Assembly: GCA_005880805.1 (NCBI GenBank)
Contig: VBFZ01000043.1
Coordinates: forward strand, 1 to 6,781
From: Chloroflexota bacterium
GTDB lineage: Bacteria; Chloroflexota; Limnocylindria; Limnocylindrales; CSP1-4
Direction of reading: 5' to 3'
Length of the DNA stretch: 6,781 nt
Shown: positions 5,507 through 6,781 of the stretch, piece by piece
Layout: each line of letters begins with the position of its first letter
How positions within the stretch are numbered: position 1 is the stretch's first letter
The notes under the pieces: model-generated
The model's database searches: none
Seen by the model: the letters and a program-made list of their open reading frames with translations, nothing else
What the model was told of the DNA's origin: nothing
Translations under genes and position numbers: made by a program

Positions 5507-6366
5507 CGCTTGCCCACCGGGACTCGCTCCCGAATCCATTCGATCGTCTCCCTCGTGGTGTCGATCGTCTCCTGGGGTACGAAGCGCGACTTCAGCGCGT
5601 CGAAGTCGATTCCCCCGCGGAAGGCCAGGAAGCCAAGTGCAACAGTCCACACGAGCAGGCCGACCGCCAGGCCGACCGCCACGGCAACGTGAACACTGAG
5701 CGCGACGGCGGTCAGCGCGCCGAACACGACGCCGAGCAGGACGCCCACGATCAGTCCCCGGATCACGCCGCCGACGCTCCGCGACAGCAGACCAATCAGG
5801 ATCCCGAGCACTCCGAACACGGCGGCCAGGGTGGCCACGCCCACGGCCAGCGGCCGGCTGTCGGGCGCGATGTTGCCGGCGACCTGGTCACCCAACAACG
5901 CCCAGGCTCGATTGGTTACCTGGACCGCGAGCAGCAACGCGACGATGACCCCGACCAGCAGTCCGGTCAGGAACGACCCGCCGATGGCGCTGCTGCGAGC
6001 CCCAAGCGCAACCAGGACGAGGATGAGCGCGACGAGGAGCGATAGCTCCGTTCCGTGCACGATTCCCCAGCCGATCGAACCGAACACCCACTCCCCGAGG
6101 AACAGCGTGAGCCCGATCGGCAGGAGCATGGCCGCGAACAGCACGAGCGAGAACGCGATCCCCCCGAGCACGGCGACACGCTGGATCTCGGCCGTGATCG
6201 CGCCGAACTCCGCGCGGGCCAGGTCGATGTGGGCCTTCGCCAGGCGAACCGCGGCGCCGCGCGTCGCTCCGAACTGCTCGCCCAGCCCGGGTGGTCGGTC
6301 GCGTCCGTCGGCCCGATCAGCTCCTCCGGCCGGCGTCGACGCGCGGGGATTGTGCTGTTCGTCCAG
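5503..6366 (-). CDS. Six-helix membrane protein, YqjE/phage-holin-like
   Basis: From a CTG at 6366-6364 the product has 287 residues. A disordered N-terminus (1-40) leads to an amphipathic helix (about 43-65, including LAKAHIDLARAEFGAI). Six likely membrane helices follow (about 68-91, 106-122, 131-149, 171-195, 200-223 and 226-249), then a cytoplasmic tail with ETIDTTRETIEWIRER (266-281). A charged helix before membrane helices, with a TIxxxxExxEW tail, resembles the YqjE/phage-holin 3_6 family. That family usually has about two helices and 120-150 residues, so this one is enlarged, apparently by internal duplication. No ATG, GTG or TTG exists in frame before GTG 6171, which would cut off the amphipathic helix and lacks a ribosome site. 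The CTG has GGAGG 6 nt upstream and a promoter just beyond. The name does not imply lysis. It is coupled to the downstream gene by ATGA. Confidence 0.75.
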   Translation of the reverse strand: MDEQHNPRASTPAGGADRADGRDRPPGLGEQFGATRGAAVRLAKAHIDLARAEFGAITAEIQRVAVLGGIAFSLVLFAAMLLPIGLTLFLGEWVFGSIGWGIVHGTELSLLVALILVLVALGARSSAIGGSFLTGLLVGVIVALLLAVQVTNRAWALLGDQVAGNIAPDSRPLAVGVATLAAVFGVLGILIGLLSRSVGGVIRGLIVGVLLGVVFGALTAVALSVHVAVAVGLAVGLLVWTVALGFLAFRGGIDFDALKSRFVPQETIDTTRETIEWIRERVPVGKR

Positions 6367-6371
6367 GGTCG

Positions 6372-6376
6372 ACCTC
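6372..6376 (-). promoter_or_regulatory. Ribosome site that decides a CTG start
   Basis: On the minus strand GGAGG (6376-6372) is followed by TCGACC (6 nt, with a one-base ambiguity in counting the core) and then CTG GAC GAA CAG. It is the strongest ribosome site near the start of the membrane-protein gene, and no standard start codon lies at the correct distance in that frame. Confidence 0.6.
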
Positions 6377-6407
6377 CGGGCAGTAGGCAGGCTGACGAGG
6401 CTGGCCG

Positions 6408-6416
6408 ATCATAGCA
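6408..6416 (-). promoter_or_regulatory. Extended -10 promoter of the membrane gene pair
   Basis: The minus strand reads TGCTATGAT (6416-6408), a match to the extended -10 form TGnTATAAT with only one deviation in the hexamer. A -35 box is not evident, as expected for extended -10 promoters. Transcription would start near position 6400, giving a leader of about 34 nt that carries the GGAGG ribosome site before the CTG at 6366. Confidence 0.55.
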
Positions 6417-6435
6417 GCGGGTGCCGCAGCCTCCT

Positions 6436-6471
6436 GAGACCGGGCTGTGAAAACAGGCTCGCGGTGGTCTC
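6436..6471. other. Weak inverted repeats in the promoter gap
   Basis: GAGACC (6436-6441) and GGTCTC (6466-6471) form a 6-bp inverted repeat enclosing a smaller CTGT-GAAA-ACAG hairpin (6445-6456). The block lies between the end of the right-hand gene (stop at 6510-6508) and the extended -10 promoter. It could be a weak terminator of that gene or an operator. No T-run is seen. Confidence 0.3.
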
Positions 6472-6507
6472 GCAAAGAGATCCCGACTGTCTGCCCGAAC
6501 GGGTTGG

Positions 6508-6781
6508 CTAGTCGACGACCCGGAACGTGCGCTGGCCGAGCAAGTCGGCGGCGTCGAAGAACCCGTAGGTGCGCCTGAAGCCGGGGTCGGGCGCGATGGC
6601 TCGGCCCGTGGCGGTCTTCCACAGTTGTCGTTCGAGCTCCTCGATCCGCGCGGCGAGCTCGGCGGGACCGCGCGGCGTGGGAATGTCCGAGTACGTCCGG
6701 CGCCCGGCCGGGAAACGCACGACCTCGTCGGGAATTCGTGGCAGCGTGGCGAGGACGACCCGGGCGTGTGTCAGGGCGAAG
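6508..6781 (-). CDS. Unrecognised protein, C-terminal 90 residues
   Basis: The frame is open from the right edge to a TAG at 6510-6508, so about 90 C-terminal residues are visible and the start lies outside. A GTG at 6720 could mimic a start, but in-frame, protein-like sequence (LTHARVVLATLPRIPDEVVR) continues upstream to the edge. It holds a hydrophobic strand (VVLATLP), a charged helix (PAELAARIEELERQLWKTA) and a C-terminal segment with TYGFFDAADLLGQRTFRVVD. No catalytic motif can be assigned and I do not recognise the family. It is separated by about 95 bp and a promoter from the next gene, so it is probably the end of a different transcription unit. Confidence 0.68.
   Translation of the reverse strand, partial: FALTHARVVLATLPRIPDEVVRFPAGRRTYSDIPTPRGPAELAARIEELERQLWKTATGRAIAPDPGFRRTYGFFDAADLLGQRTFRVVD

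Noticed and set aside
5503..6366. Prophage lysis function for the holin-like gene
   Set aside because: No endolysin, spanin or other phage gene is nearby, and the partner is a DUF3618/YqjD-like protein. A housekeeping membrane role is more likely.
6317..6622. Minus-strand open frame containing ATG 6412
   Set aside because: It overlaps two other genes in another frame, and its ATG lies inside the TATGAT promoter element. AGGAGG is 17 nt away, too far for a ribosome site.

Overview
The window is a GC-rich bacterial chromosome segment. Every gene I can support lies on the minus strand, so it reads right to left. The core is a protein quality-control cluster in the order tRNA-Leu(UAG), tig (trigger factor), clpP, clpX, then a small membrane protein of unknown function. 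No phage, transposon, plasmid or CRISPR hallmark is visible. GTG and TTG starts, 'TAnnnT' -10 elements, a YqjE/DUF3618-like membrane pair and a small CxxC protein suggest a GC-rich Chloroflexota-type (or less likely actinobacterial) genome. That placement is an inference from style, not from a marker gene.

Right to left in transcription order. Positions 6508-6781 hold the C-terminal part of an unrecognised protein. A short gap (6372-6507) contains an extended -10 promoter. A two-gene unit follows: a six-helix membrane protein resembling the YqjE/phage-holin family, which appears to start at a non-standard CTG codon (5503-6366), and a helical DUF3618/YqjD-like partner joined to it by a 4-base ATGA overlap (4901-5506). 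A strong hairpin (4874-4896) closes the unit. The tRNA-Leu gene (4741-4829) follows, then tig (3241-4668), clpP (2477-3163), clpX (1106-2416) and a single-pass membrane protein (653-1060). About 560 bp without a convincing gene come next (96-652). The window ends in the first 31 codons of a CxxC protein (1-95).

The central genes work together. Trigger factor meets nascent chains at the ribosome exit tunnel. ClpX unfolds damaged or tagged proteins and feeds them into the ClpP proteolytic chamber. All catalytic and interaction motifs are intact: ClpP Ser-His-Asp, ClpX zinc finger, Walker A/B, pore loop and IGF loop.

The most unusual part is the non-coding stretch 96-652. It carries four copies, in both orientations, of a spaced word AGTCC-N5-TGCATG (three of them continuing R-ATGA), a 10-bp perfect inverted repeat and a 17-bp tandem duplication. 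The word was not seen elsewhere in the window. No complete novel system is evident. The repeat cluster, the CTG-start membrane gene and the unknown gene behind clpX deserve a second look.
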